Shown piece by piece: positions 1 to 7,712 of a DNA stretch of 23,046 nt; the first letter of the stretch is position 1; every line of letters starts with the position of its first letter. Source of the stretch: FEN-1219 sp964457725 (GTDB lineage: Bacteria; Pseudomonadota; Gammaproteobacteria; Steroidobacterales; Rariloculaceae); contig CAYWGQ010000045.1 in assembly GCA_964457725.1 (NCBI GenBank), positions 1 through 23,046 on the forward strand, in the 5' to 3' direction. A program made the translations under genes and the position numbers. Below the pieces are notes generated by a model. The model made no database searches. It was not told where the DNA came from and was given only the letters and a program-made list of their open reading frames with translations.

Positions 1-1
1 G

Positions 2-247
2 AACGGCGGCATCTTCGGCTCGCTCCTGTCGACGCCGATCATCAATCCGCCGCAAAGCGGCATCCTCGGCATGCACAAGATCCAGGAGCGGCCGGTCGCG
101 ATCGGCGGCCGAGTCGAGGTGCGGCCGATGATGTACGTCGCGCTCACCTACGACCACCGCATCGTCGATGGCCGCGAGGCCGTGCAGTTCCTCGTACGCG
201 TGAAGGAGCAGGTCGAGGATCCCGCGCGACTCGTGTTGGCCGTCTGA
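2..247 (+). CDS. sucB: 2-oxoglutarate dehydrogenase E2 (dihydrolipoyllysine succinyltransferase), C-terminal end
   Basis: Only the last 81 residues are in the window; the gene enters from the left edge in frame 2 and stops with TGA at 245-247. The visible part is the end of the acyltransferase catalytic domain. It contains STPIINPPQSGILGMHKI and the active-site signature HRIVDG (the His and Asp of HxxxDG), followed by the usual short tail ending in LVLAV. The wording matches the succinyl-transferring E2 of the TCA cycle better than the pyruvate dehydrogenase E2, and the lpd gene 22 bases downstream fits a sucA-sucB-lpd operon. The product forms the cytoplasmic E2 core that moves succinyl groups from lipoyl-lysine to CoA. 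The lipoyl and E1/E3-binding domains lie outside the window, so the E2 subtype is inferred from this end only. Confidence 0.9.
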   Translation, partial: NGGIFGSLLSTPIINPPQSGILGMHKIQERPVAIGGRVEVRPMMYVALTYDHRIVDGREAVQFLVRVKEQVEDPARLVLAV

Positions 248-269
248 TCCGCCTCAACGGGAACGAAGA

Positions 270-1700
270 ATGAACGACAAGCGCTACGACGTCGTCGTGA
301 TCGGCGCCGGCCCCGCAGGCTATCCCGCGGCAATCCGCGCCGCGCAGCTCGGCCTTTCCGCCGCCTGTATCGACGATTGGCAGAACGCGGACGGCTCGCG
401 CACGTTCGGCGGCACGTGCCTGAACGTGGGCTGCATCCCGTCGAAGGCGCTGCTCGAGTCTTCCGAGCTGTATCACCGGGTGCATACCGAGTTCGCGGCC
501 CACGGCATCAAAGTCGACGGCGTCGCGCTCGATCTGAACGCGATGCTCGAGCGGAAGCGCGGCATCGTGAAGCAGCTGACGAGCGGCATCGAGCAGCTGT
601 TCAAGGGCGCCGGCGTCACGCCGATCAAGGGACGCGGCAAGCTTCTCGCGGGCAATCGCGTCGAGGTCACGTTGCCGGGCGGCGAGAAGCAGGTGCTCGA
701 GGCGAAGCACGTCGTGCTCGCGACCGGCTCGACGCCGATCGAGCTGAAGGTAGCGCCGTTCGACGGCAAGCGCATCGTCGACTCTTCCGGCGCGCTCGAG
801 TTCACCGAGGTGCCGCGCCGGCTCGGCGTGATCGGCGCCGGCGTGATCGGGCTCGAGCTCGGCAGCGTCTGGCGCCGGCTCGGTGCCGAGGTCGTGATCC
901 TCGAGGCGCTCGACGCGTTCCTGCCTGCCGTCGATCAGCAGATTGCGAACGAGGCGCTGCGTCAGTTCAAGCGCCAGGGCCTCGACATCAGGCTCGGTGC
1001 GAAGGTGCAGGGCGCGAGCGTACGCGGCGACGTCGTCGAAGTGCGCTACGAGGCGGCGGGCGCGGTCCAGACGCTCGAGGTCGACAAGCTGATCGTCTGC
1101 GTCGGCCGCCGTCCGGTGACCGACGGGCTGCTCGGCGAGGGCACAGGCGTCGAGCTCGATCAGCGTGGCTTCATCAAGGTCGACCAGCAATGCCGGACGG
1201 CCGCCAAGAACGTGTGGGCGGTCGGCGACGTCGTGCGGGGGCCGATGCTCGCTCACAAGGGCACCGAGGAAGGCGTGATGGTCGCAGAGCTCGCGGCCGG
1301 GCATTACGCCGAGGTGAATTACGGCGCCGTGCCGTCCGTCATCTACACGGCGCCGGAGATCGCGTGGGTCGGCAAGACGGAGGCCGAGGTCAAGGCGTCG
1401 GGACGCCCGTACAAGGTCGGGACGTTCCCGTTCTCGGTGAACGGCCGCGCGAAGGCTTTGCAGCAGGCGTACGGGCTCGCGAAGGTGATCGCCGACCGCG
1501 AGCACGACGAGATTCTCGGCGTGCACATCGCGGGGCCGTTCGCCGGCGAGCTGATCGCCGAGGCCGTGCTCGCGATCGAGTTCCAGGCCTCCGCCGAGGA
1601 CCTGCAGCGGACGATGCACGCGCATCCGACGTTGTCGGAGGCGCTGCACGAAGCGGCGCTCGCTGCCGACAAGCACGCGATCCACGCGCTGAACCGCTGA
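270..1700 (+). CDS. lpdA: dihydrolipoyl dehydrogenase (E3)
   Basis: A 476-residue flavoprotein disulfide reductase of normal family length that reoxidises dihydrolipoyl groups of the E2 subunit with NAD+. The FAD-binding GxGxxG is at residues 12-17 (GAGPAG). The redox disulfide is in GGTCLNVGCIPSK (Cys50 and Cys55). The NAD-binding GAGVIG lies at 189-194. The dimer-interface catalytic pair is in HPTLSEALHEA (His452, Glu457). The second FAD contact region reads VWAVGDVV. The ATG at 270 places the Rossmann motif at the correct distance from the N terminus; GGGAACGA upstream is a weak ribosome binding site. It follows sucB by 22 bases, so it probably serves 2-oxoglutarate dehydrogenase, although E3 can be shared with other complexes. 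Confidence 0.96.
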   Translation: MNDKRYDVVVIGAGPAGYPAAIRAAQLGLSAACIDDWQNADGSRTFGGTCLNVGCIPSKALLESSELYHRVHTEFAAHGIKVDGVALDLNAMLERKRGIVKQLTSGIEQLFKGAGVTPIKGRGKLLAGNRVEVTLPGGEKQVLEAKHVVLATGSTPIELKVAPFDGKRIVDSSGALEFTEVPRRLGVIGAGVIGLELGSVWRRLGAEVVILEALDAFLPAVDQQIANEALRQFKRQGLDIRLGAKVQGASVRGDVVEVRYEAAGAVQTLEVDKLIVCVGRRPVTDGLLGEGTGVELDQRGFIKVDQQCRTAAKNVWAVGDVVRGPMLAHKGTEEGVMVAELAAGHYAEVNYGAVPSVIYTAPEIAWVGKTEAEVKASGRPYKVGTFPFSVNGRAKALQQAYGLAKVIADREHDEILGVHIAGPFAGELIAEAVLAIEFQASAEDLQRTMHAHPTLSEALHEAALAADKHAIHALNR

Positions 1701-1946
1701 CTCTTCGGTAGGAGCGGCTGTCCAGCCGCGATCTTCTGCGTCGCGCCGGTCGACCGCGCGACGCCGTCGTACATAGCCCCTTCCAGGGACGCTGTGAATA
1801 CTCCCCTGTACGCTCGCGCGCGCATCTCGGCAACTGCTCCTGTGCGCGAGCGCCCCGGAAGGGGCGATGTACGCCGACGCCGCGCTGCGGCGTGCCGACC
1901 TCGGCGTTGCTGCGGTCGCGGCTGGACAGCCGCTCCTACCGAAGAG
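1701..1946. repeat. large imperfect palindrome built of two inverted REP-like units
   Basis: The outer arms 1701-1733 and 1914-1946 are inverted copies matching at 32 of 33 positions, and each contains the hairpin-forming core GCGGCTGGACAGCCGC or its complement. Further inside, 1769-1790 and 1857-1878 are again inverted partners (CCCCTTCC against GGAAGGGG, plus GTACAT against ATGTAC). Near the centre CGCTCGCGC faces GCGCGAGCG. The two units of about 90 bases therefore point away from each other around a short unpaired centre. The core recurs at 21026-21049. I see no credible protein-coding gene here: short open frames on both strands are made by the repeat itself. It resembles a REP doublet (REPIN) or small non-autonomous element. 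Confidence 0.8.
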
Positions 1947-2173
1947 TCGCCGCGCAGACTGGTGCCTACCGAGGAGCGCTCCGACCGAAAGAGTAAAGGG
2001 GCGGGTGTCGGCGATTCGCGGCGGGGGCCATTCTCGGCAGGAATGCCGCTATGATAGGCGCCGGCGCGGGTTTCGGAGCCGCGCCGACGGGGAAAAAACG
2101 GTTTCGAGGCAGCCGGACGGACCGCTGTGGGGCGTGTCCGGAGCTGCCGTGATGCGGTTTCGCGAGGAGCGCA
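1947..2173. other. non-coding stretch upstream of yebC
   Basis: Together with the palindrome to its left this forms the 473-base gap between lpdA and yebC. I see no gene in it. It contains the probable yebC promoter near 2050 and a leader of about 110 bases. The leader includes a run of six A at 2094-2099, an inverted GCGCCG/CGGCGC-type GC-rich segment, and the ribosome binding site GAGGAG shortly before the ATG at 2174. Confidence 0.6.
2050..2055 (+). promoter_or_regulatory. candidate -10 box for the yebC-ruvCAB transcript
   Basis: TATGAT matches the sigma-70 -10 consensus at five of six positions in an otherwise very GC-rich setting. No good -35 hexamer is present 16-18 bases upstream, so the promoter may be weak or factor dependent. 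It would give a leader of roughly 110 bases before yebC. No LexA-like CTG-N10-CAG box is visible here. Confidence 0.4.
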
Positions 2174-2917
2174 ATGGCCGGCCACAGCAAATGGGCCAAC
2201 ATCCGGTTTCGCAAGGGCGCCCAGGACGCGAAGCGCGGCAAGATCTTCACGAAGCTCATTCGCGAGATCACGATCGCCGCGCGGACCGGCGGCGGCGATC
2301 CCGCGTCGAATCCGCGGCTGCGCCTCGCGATCGACAAGGCCAAGGCCCAGAGCATGCCGAAGGACACTTGGGAGCGCGCGATCAAGCGCGGCACCGGCGA
2401 ACTCGAGGGCACCTCGTACGAGGAGATCCGCTACGAAGGCTACGGCCCCGGCGGCGCGGCCGTCATGGTCGATTGCCTGACCGACAACCGCAACCGCACC
2501 GTGAGCGAGGTCCGTCACGCGTTCACGAAGCACGGCGGCTCGCTCGGTGCGACGGGTAGCGTCGCGTATCTGTTCGAGCAGGTCGGCTTGCTCGTCTATC
2601 CCCCGGGCAGCGACGAGGAGCAGATCATGGCCGCCGCGATCGACGCGGGCGCGACCGACGTCGTCACGACCGACGGCTCGATCGAGGTGCTCTGCGAGCC
2701 GGCCGATTTCGAAGCGGTGCGGCAGGCGATGCAAGCCGCAGGCCTCGAGCCCGAGCAGGCCGAGGTCACGATGCGCGCGACGACGAAGGCGGAGGTTTCG
2801 GGCGACGAGGCCGAGCGTCTGCTGAAGCTGCTCGACGCGCTCGACGAGCTGGACGACGTGCAGCAGGTGCACTCGAACGCCGAGTTCCCCGAGGCGTTGC
2901 TCGATGCGACCGCTTGA
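2174..2917 (+). CDS. yebC: YebC/PmpR (TACO1) family protein
   Basis: A 247-residue protein, full length for the family, starting with the hallmark MAGHSKWANIRFRKGAQD and continuing with KIFTKLIREI, the central YEGYGPGGAAVMVDCLTDNR and the KHGGSLGATGSVAYLF segment. The family was annotated as a DNA-binding transcription regulator; more recent work on bacterial YebC and mitochondrial TACO1 supports a ribosome-associated role that helps translation through proline stretches. The protein is cytoplasmic. The ATG at 2174 is preceded by GCGAGGAGCGCA, a good ribosome binding site. It is the first gene of the ruvCAB run, the usual gammaproteobacterial arrangement, and its TGA overlaps the most upstream possible ruvC start. 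Confidence 0.95.
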   Translation: MAGHSKWANIRFRKGAQDAKRGKIFTKLIREITIAARTGGGDPASNPRLRLAIDKAKAQSMPKDTWERAIKRGTGELEGTSYEEIRYEGYGPGGAAVMVDCLTDNRNRTVSEVRHAFTKHGGSLGATGSVAYLFEQVGLLVYPPGSDEEQIMAAAIDAGATDVVTTDGSIEVLCEPADFEAVRQAMQAAGLEPEQAEVTMRATTKAEVSGDEAERLLKLLDALDELDDVQQVHSNAEFPEALLDATA

Positions 2918-2922
2918 ACGGC

Positions 2923-3447
2923 ATGCGGTCGACGGTCGTGGCTGAGCCGGTACGAATCCTGGGTGTGGATCCCGGCTCGCAGATCACGGGCTTCGGGATC
3001 ATCGACCTCGCGGCCGGCAAGACCGTCGCGGTCGAATGGGGCTCGATCAAAACCGAGGGCAGCCACGCCGCGCGGCTGCGCACGATCTTCCTCGAGCTCG
3101 GCAGGATCGTGCGGGACTTTCGCCCCGCGGAGATCGCCGTCGAGCAGGTCTTCGTGCACCGCAACGCGGACAGCGCGCTCAAGCTCGGCCAGGCGCGGGC
3201 GGCGGCGATCTGCGCGACGTTCGAGGCCGATCTGCCGCTCTTCGAGTACACGCCCCGGCACATCAAGAAGGCCGTCGTCGGCAACGGCGGCGCCGAGAAG
3301 GCCCAGGTCGAGCACATGGTGCGGCTCTTGCTCGGCGTGCGCGAGCCGATCGCGCCCGATGCGGCGGACGCGCTCGCGGCCGCGCTCTGTCACGCGCACG
3401 AGCGCGGCACCCGGTCGATGCTCGCGAGGGCGGTGGCCGCCACGTGA
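2923..3447 (+). CDS. ruvC: Holliday junction resolvase RuvC
   Basis: Crossover junction endodeoxyribonuclease that cuts four-way junctions symmetrically with the RuvAB motor. The acidic catalytic residues are visible: Asp in RILGVDPGSQ, Glu in IAVEQVF, and two Asp in APDAADALAAAL. Start choice is uncertain. A TTG at 2914 overlaps the yebC stop, the ATG at 2923 gives 174 residues, and a GTG at 2938 gives 169 residues with an N terminus closest to the family pattern. None has a clear ribosome binding site, which fits coupling to yebC translation. I give the ATG. The stop TGA (3445-3447) overlaps the ruvA GTG start. Confidence 0.94.
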   Translation: MRSTVVAEPVRILGVDPGSQITGFGIIDLAAGKTVAVEWGSIKTEGSHAARLRTIFLELGRIVRDFRPAEIAVEQVFVHRNADSALKLGQARAAAICATFEADLPLFEYTPRHIKKAVVGNGGAEKAQVEHMVRLLLGVREPIAPDAADALAAALCHAHERGTRSMLARAVAAT

Positions 3448-4025
3448 TCGGCTATCTCAAAGGCACGCTCGTCGCGAAGCGCCCGCCGTGGCTCACGCTC
3501 GAGGTCGGCGGCGTCGGCTACGAGCTCGAGGCGCCGATGTCGACGTTCTACCGTCTGCCGGACGTGGGCCGGGAGCTGACGCTCGTCACTCATCTGGTCG
3601 TGCGGGAGGATGCGCATTCCCTGTACGGTTTTCTGAGCGAGGCCGAGCGCGCGCTCTTCAGAAGCTTGCTCAAGGTGTCGGGCGTCGGCGCCAAGATCGG
3701 TCTCGGCGTGCTCTCCGGCATGAGCGTCGAGGGCTTCTGCCGTTCCGTGCGCGAGAAGGACCTCGCGAGCCTGACGAAGATCCCGGGCGTCGGCCGGAAG
3801 ACGGCGGAGCGTCTCGTGCTCGAGATGGCCGATCGGCTGCCGGAGCCTTCCGCGTCCGGGCTGCGCCAGAACGGCGGCGGCGCGAAGGGCGAGGCGCAGG
3901 AAGCGCTGCTAGCGCTCGGCTACAAGCCCGCCGAGGTGCAACAGCTCTTGAAGGACCTCGACGATGAGCGGCTCACGACGGAGCAGCTGATCCGCGAAGC
4001 GCTGAAACGGGTGCACGCGAGGTAG
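3444..4025 (+). CDS. ruvA: Holliday junction DNA helicase subunit RuvA
   Basis: A 193-residue protein beginning at the GTG within GTGA shared with the ruvC stop; the N-terminal MIGYLKGTLV is the family signature and fixes this start. Domain I is the OB fold (about 1-63). Domain II carries two helix-hairpin-helix motifs, VSGVGAKIGLGVLS and IPGVGRKTAERLV. A variable Gly-rich linker then leads to the C-terminal three-helix domain III (EAQEALLALGYKPAEVQQLL) that contacts RuvB. RuvA tetramers bind the junction and load RuvB rings. The four-base overlap implies translational coupling with ruvC. Confidence 0.96.
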   Translation: MIGYLKGTLVAKRPPWLTLEVGGVGYELEAPMSTFYRLPDVGRELTLVTHLVVREDAHSLYGFLSEAERALFRSLLKVSGVGAKIGLGVLSGMSVEGFCRSVREKDLASLTKIPGVGRKTAERLVLEMADRLPEPSASGLRQNGGGAKGEAQEALLALGYKPAEVQQLLKDLDDERLTTEQLIREALKRVHAR

Positions 4026-4055
4026 CCGCATGCGGACGACGGGAGGAAGCAGACG

Positions 4056-5087
4056 ATGACCGAGCCCGCCCGCCTCGTCGCCGGTGCCGGTGCGCCGGAG
4101 GACGAAGCGTTCGACCGCGCGATCAGGCCGCGCACGCTCGCCGAGTACGTCGGTCAGCCGCGCGTGAAGGAGCAGATGGAGATCTTCATCGCGGCCGCGC
4201 GCCAGCGGCGGGAGGCGCTCGATCACACGCTGCTGTTCGGGCCGCCCGGCCTCGGCAAGACCACGCTCGCCCACATCATCGCGAACGAGCTCGGCGTGAA
4301 CCTCCAGCAGACGTCGGGGCCGGTGCTCGAGCGCCCGGGCGATCTCGTCGCGCACTTGACGAGGCTCGAGCCGAACGACGTGCTCTTCATCGACGAGATC
4401 CACCGGCTGAGCTCGGTCGTCGAGGAGGTGCTCTATCCCGCGCTCGAGGACTTCCAGCTCGACATCATGATCGGCGAGGGTCCCGGCGCGCGCTCGATCC
4501 GGCTCGATCTGCCGAAGTTCACGCTCGTCGGAGCGACGACGCGCGCGGGGCTGTTGACCTCGCCGCTTCGTGACCGTTTCGGCATCACGCAGCATCTCGA
4601 CTTCTACGACGAGGCCGAGCTCGCGCGGATCGTGCAGCGCACGGCCGGCATCTTGAATCTGCCGATCGATGCGGCCGGTGCGCGCGAGATCGCCGCGCGC
4701 TCGCGCGGCACGGCGCGGATCGCGAATCGCCTCGTCCGCCGCGTGCGCGATTACGCGCAGGTGAAGGCGGGCGGCTCGGTCGACGCGGCCGTCGCGCGCG
4801 CCGCGATGGACCTGCTCGAGGTCGATCCGCACGGCTTCGACAGCATGGACCGCAAGCTCCTGCTGACGATCATCGAGAAGTTCGACGGGGGGCCCGTCGG
4901 CGTCGAGAGCCTCGCGGCCGCGATCGGCGAGGAGCGCGGCACGATCGAGGACGTGCTCGAGCCGTATCTGATCCAGGCCGGCTTCCTGATGCGTACCGCA
5001 CGCGGCCGCGTCGCGACGCGCGCGGCGTTCGAGCATTTCGGGCTGAAGGCGCCGGCGCGGCCGGACACGCCGGAGCTCTTCGACTGA
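4056..5087 (+). CDS. ruvB: Holliday junction branch-migration ATPase RuvB
   Basis: A 343-residue AAA+ motor that drives branch migration as a hexameric ring with RuvA. Walker A is GPPGLGKTT at residues 62-70 and Walker B is DEIH at 113-116. Sensor 1 is in GATTRAG, and the arginine-finger region reads PLRDRFG. The C-terminal winged-helix domain contains GGPVGVESLAAAIGEE and ends with the conserved RTARGRVATRAAFEHFG. The ATG at 4056 is preceded by GGGAGGAAG at 4041-4049, a strong ribosome binding site. It starts 30 bases after ruvA, in one operon with ruvC and ruvA. Confidence 0.97.
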   Translation: MTEPARLVAGAGAPEDEAFDRAIRPRTLAEYVGQPRVKEQMEIFIAAARQRREALDHTLLFGPPGLGKTTLAHIIANELGVNLQQTSGPVLERPGDLVAHLTRLEPNDVLFIDEIHRLSSVVEEVLYPALEDFQLDIMIGEGPGARSIRLDLPKFTLVGATTRAGLLTSPLRDRFGITQHLDFYDEAELARIVQRTAGILNLPIDAAGAREIAARSRGTARIANRLVRRVRDYAQVKAGGSVDAAVARAAMDLLEVDPHGFDSMDRKLLLTIIEKFDGGPVGVESLAAAIGEERGTIEDVLEPYLIQAGFLMRTARGRVATRAAFEHFGLKAPARPDTPELFD

Positions 5088-5137
5088 AACCGAAGGCGGA
5101 CGGAGTTTCCGACGCGGGTACCGGCGAGGCGGTCCAG

Positions 5138-5542
5138 GTGAAAAGTTTCGTGCTGCCGATCAGGGTCTACTTGGAGGATACCGACGCCCAGGGCGTGGTC
5201 TATAACGCGAGCTACTTCCGCTTCATGGAGCGGGCGCGAACCGAGTGGCTGCGTTCGCACGGCGCGGATCACGATCGGCTGCGCGAGGAGCACGGCATCG
5301 CGCTCGTGCTCGCGAGCATCGCCGCGAAATTCAGGACGCCGGCGCGGCTCTCCGACGTGCTGTACGTGTCGGCGGAGATGGTGGAGGCGAGCGGCGCGCG
5401 CGTAGTGTTCGAGCAGGCCGTGCGCCGCGGCGGCGAGCACGGCGAGCTGATCTGCGAGGGGCGCGCCGAGGTCGCGTGCATGGACGCGGTCGAAGGCAGG
5501 CCTCGGCGAATTCCGACAACGCTGAAGAGCGGGTGGAAATGA
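5138..5542 (+). CDS. ybgC: Tol-Pal system acyl-CoA thioesterase YbgC
   Basis: A 134-residue hotdog-fold protein. The catalytic region IRVYLEDTDAQGVVYNASYF contains the Asp and following aromatic typical of the 4-hydroxybenzoyl-CoA thioesterase-like YbgC family. The central FMERARTEWLR helix is also conserved. YbgC proteins hydrolyse acyl-CoA and are found with the Tol-Pal envelope genes, where a link to phospholipid metabolism has been proposed. The GTG start at 5138 follows GAGGCGG at a workable distance. The stop overlaps nothing but lies one base before the tolQ ATG, so it is clearly the first gene of the tol operon. Ruv genes end 50 bases upstream, leaving little room for a separate promoter. 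Confidence 0.93.
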   Translation: MKSFVLPIRVYLEDTDAQGVVYNASYFRFMERARTEWLRSHGADHDRLREEHGIALVLASIAAKFRTPARLSDVLYVSAEMVEASGARVVFEQAVRRGGEHGELICEGRAEVACMDAVEGRPRRIPTTLKSGWK

Positions 5543-5543
5543 T

Positions 5544-6254
5544 ATGGAAACGGATCTTTCGATTGTCTCACTGATCATGCAGGCGAGCCCCGTGGTGAAG
5601 GTCGTCATGGGGCTCCTGCTGCTCGCGTCGATCGCCTCGTGGGCGGTCATCATCGAGAAGCAGCGGCTCCTGAAGCAGGCGGTGGGCGCGGCGAACGAGT
5701 TCGAGAACACGTTCTGGTCGGGCGGCGATCTGACGTCGCTCTACCGCGACATCACGAGCTCGGACAAGCAGCCGCTGGGCATGGCCGGGATCTTCGAGGC
5801 GGGTTTTCGCGAGTTCGGCCGGCTGAAGCAGGAGGGCGGGCTGTCGCCCGATCACATGGTCGAGGGCGCGCGCCGCTCGATGCACGTCTCGCAGCTGCGC
5901 GAGGTGGATCGGCTCGAGCAGAACCTCGCGTTCCTCGCGACGGTCGGCTCGACGAGCCCGTACGTCGGCTTGTTCGGCACCGTCTGGGGCATCATGAGCT
6001 CGTTCCAGGCGCTCGCCGGCGTGCAGAGCGCGACGATCGCGATGGTCGCGCCCGGCATCGCCGAAGCGCTGATCGCGACCGCGATGGGACTGTTCGCCGC
6101 AATCCCGGCGGTCGTCGCGTTCAACCGCTTCGCGGACGGGGTCGGCCGGCTCGAGGTGCGCTACGACACGTTCATGGAGGAGCTGACCGCGATCTTCCAG
6201 CGGAGCGCCGCGAGGATCGAGGCTGCGGCCGCCGCGGCCGGAGGTGCGCGATGA
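5544..6254 (+). CDS. tolQ: Tol-Pal system inner-membrane protein TolQ
   Basis: A 236-residue MotA/TolQ/ExbB-type proton channel subunit. The first transmembrane helix is near residues 18-37 (VVKVVMGLLLLASIASWAVI). A long cytoplasmic region follows, then two C-terminal helices around 128-190. These contain the signature TVGSTSPYVGLFGTVWGIM and GIAEALIATAMGLFAAIPAV. With TolR it uses the proton motive force to energise TolA, pulling the outer membrane inward during division. The ATG is one base after the ybgC stop, with AGAGCGGGTGGA upstream. Its TGA overlaps the tolR ATG in ATGA. Confidence 0.96.
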   Translation: METDLSIVSLIMQASPVVKVVMGLLLLASIASWAVIIEKQRLLKQAVGAANEFENTFWSGGDLTSLYRDITSSDKQPLGMAGIFEAGFREFGRLKQEGGLSPDHMVEGARRSMHVSQLREVDRLEQNLAFLATVGSTSPYVGLFGTVWGIMSSFQALAGVQSATIAMVAPGIAEALIATAMGLFAAIPAVVAFNRFADGVGRLEVRYDTFMEELTAIFQRSAARIEAAAAAAGGAR

Positions 6255-6703
6255 CACGCGGCGGACGGCATCGGCGCCTGATGGGCGAGATGAACGTCGT
6301 GCCGTACATCGACGTGATGCTCGTCCTTTTGATCATCTTCATGATCACCGCGCCGCTCCTGACGCAAGGCATCACCGTCGACCTGCCGGACGCGGGCGCG
6401 GAGCCGCTCGATCCGGAGCTGATGCAGGACAACGAGCCGCTCGTGCTCAGCATCGACCGGGACGGGCAGCTGTACCTCAACATCGGCGAGGACGTCGAGC
6501 AGCCGGTCGCCGAGCAGGACGTGCTCGCGCGGACTGCCGCAGTGCTGCGGCGGAACGCGGAAACCCCGGTGCTCGTCAAGGCCGATCAGGCGGTGCCGTA
6601 CGGCCGCGTCGTGACCGGTATGGTGCTGCTGCAGCAGGCAGGCGCGAAGAAGGTGGGCTTCATCACCGACCCGATCGAGATCGACGCCGAGGTCGAGCGC
6701 TAG
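6251..6703 (+). CDS. tolR: Tol-Pal system protein TolR (ExbD family)
   Basis: A 150-residue ExbD/TolR protein starting at the ATG that overlaps the tolQ stop. A short basic cytoplasmic tail (TRGGRHRRLMGEMN) precedes the single transmembrane helix in VVPYIDVMLVLLIIFMIT; the Asp in YIDVM is the conserved proton-carrying residue. The periplasmic domain follows and includes VLVKADQAVPYGRVVTGM, a strongly conserved segment that helps form the TolR dimer. It works with TolQ as the stator that transmits energy to TolA. tolA begins 17 bases downstream. Confidence 0.96.
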   Translation: MTRGGRHRRLMGEMNVVPYIDVMLVLLIIFMITAPLLTQGITVDLPDAGAEPLDPELMQDNEPLVLSIDRDGQLYLNIGEDVEQPVAEQDVLARTAAVLRRNAETPVLVKADQAVPYGRVVTGMVLLQQAGAKKVGFITDPIEIDAEVER

Positions 6704-6719
6704 CGGATCAGCGGAACGG

Positions 6720-7679
6720 ATGGGCGGCTTCCTGCGACAACACAGCGTGGGCGTGACCTTCTCCGTGGTGCTCCACGGCGCGCTCGTGCTCGCGCTGATG
6801 CTCGGGATCACCTTCGGGCCGGCGCAGCGGCAGCGCCAGCTCGCGCCGGTGATCGAGGCGACGGTCGTCGACAACGCGGCGATCGAGCGGGAGATGCGCC
6901 GGCTCGAGGAGCTCGAGCAAGCCGAGCTGCGCCGCCGCCAGGAAGAGGAGCGGCAGGCGCGCGAGGCGGCCGAGCGTGCGCGCCGCGAGCAGGAGCAGGC
7001 CGAGCAGCGCGCGGCAGAGGAGCGCCGCCGTCTGGAAGAGGAGCGCGTCGCCCGCGAGCAGGAGGCCGCCCGCGAGCAGGAGCGGCTGCGTCAGCTCCAG
7101 CGCGAGCGCGAGGAGGCCGAGCGGCGGCAAGAGGCCGAGCGCCGCGCTCGCGAGGAAGAGGAGCGCCGCCGGGCGGAGGAGGCTCGGCTCGCCGAGCAGC
7201 GCCGGCAGGAGGAGGAGCGGCGGCGGCAGGAGGAGGAGCAACGCCGCCGAGCGGAGGAAGAAGCTCGGCTCGCGGAGCAGCGCCGGCAAGAAGAGGAGCG
7301 GCGGCGTCGCGAGGAGGAGGAGCGGCGGCAGCAGGCCGAGCTCGAGGCGCAGCTCGCGCGCGAGCTCGAGGCCGAGGCCGAGCGGCTGCGCGCGGTGCAG
7401 TCCGGCGAGCTCGAGGCATACATCCGGATGATCCAGGCGCGGATCGAGCAGAACTGGATCGAGCCGCCCGGAACGCCGCCCGGGCTGCGTTGCGAGGTCA
7501 ACGTCGTGCAGATTCCGAGCGGCGACGTGATCGACGTGCGGGTGGGGCAGTGCAACGGCAACGACGCGGTCGTCCGCTCGATCGAGGCGGCCGTTCGGCG
7601 AGCGTCGCCGTTGCCGCTGCCGCGCGTCCCATCGCTTTTTGAACGGAATTTAATTCTCAATTTCTGTCCTGATTGTTAG
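6720..7679 (+). CDS. tolA: Tol-Pal system protein TolA
   Basis: A 319-residue TonB-like linker between the inner membrane complex and the outer membrane. Residues about 12-34 form the N-terminal membrane anchor (VTFSVVLHGALVLALML). Residues about 45-225 form a very long Arg/Glu/Ala/Gln-rich coiled coil spanning the periplasm. The C-terminal domain III starts near LEAYIRMIQARIEQNW and has the cysteine pair in GLRCEV and VGQCNG expected for the family disulfide. The end reads LFERNLILNFCPDC with two further cysteines. The coil contains a near-exact tandem segment (ARLAEQRRQEEERRR at residues 155 and 182). Domain III binds Pal and TolB. Confidence 0.93.
   Translation: MGGFLRQHSVGVTFSVVLHGALVLALMLGITFGPAQRQRQLAPVIEATVVDNAAIEREMRRLEELEQAELRRRQEEERQAREAAERARREQEQAEQRAAEERRRLEEERVAREQEAAREQERLRQLQREREEAERRQEAERRAREEEERRRAEEARLAEQRRQEEERRRQEEEQRRRAEEEARLAEQRRQEEERRRREEEERRQQAELEAQLARELEAEAERLRAVQSGELEAYIRMIQARIEQNWIEPPGTPPGLRCEVNVVQIPSGDVIDVRVGQCNGNDAVVRSIEAAVRRASPLPLPRVPSLFERNLILNFCPDC
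7182..7343 (+). repeat. 81-base tandem duplication inside the tolA coiled coil
   Basis: Two adjacent 27-codon segments encode almost the same peptide, each starting with ARLAEQRRQEEERRR, at 7182 and 7263. Synonymous differences (for example GAGGAG against GAAGAG) show that the duplication is not brand new. In TolA such repeats change coil length without affecting the end domains. Confidence 0.65.
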
Positions 7680-7712
7680 GCTTGTCGCGCCGCGGGCGGC
7701 CGAGGAGTGGGA

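Noticed and set aside
144..1685. 513-codon open frame on the minus strand over lpdA
   Set aside because: Arg/Asp/Leu-rich shadow of lpdA caused by high GC; no family motif, and the plus strand has a complete enzyme.
1390..2559. Short open frames on both strands across the palindrome, both encoding AAGQPLLPKS
   Set aside because: The shared peptide is simply the REP core read in the same frame from the two inverted arms, not a protein family.
2041..2960. LexA (SOS) box controlling ruvCAB
   Set aside because: No CTG-N10-CAG-like palindrome was seen before yebC or at the yebC-ruvC junction.
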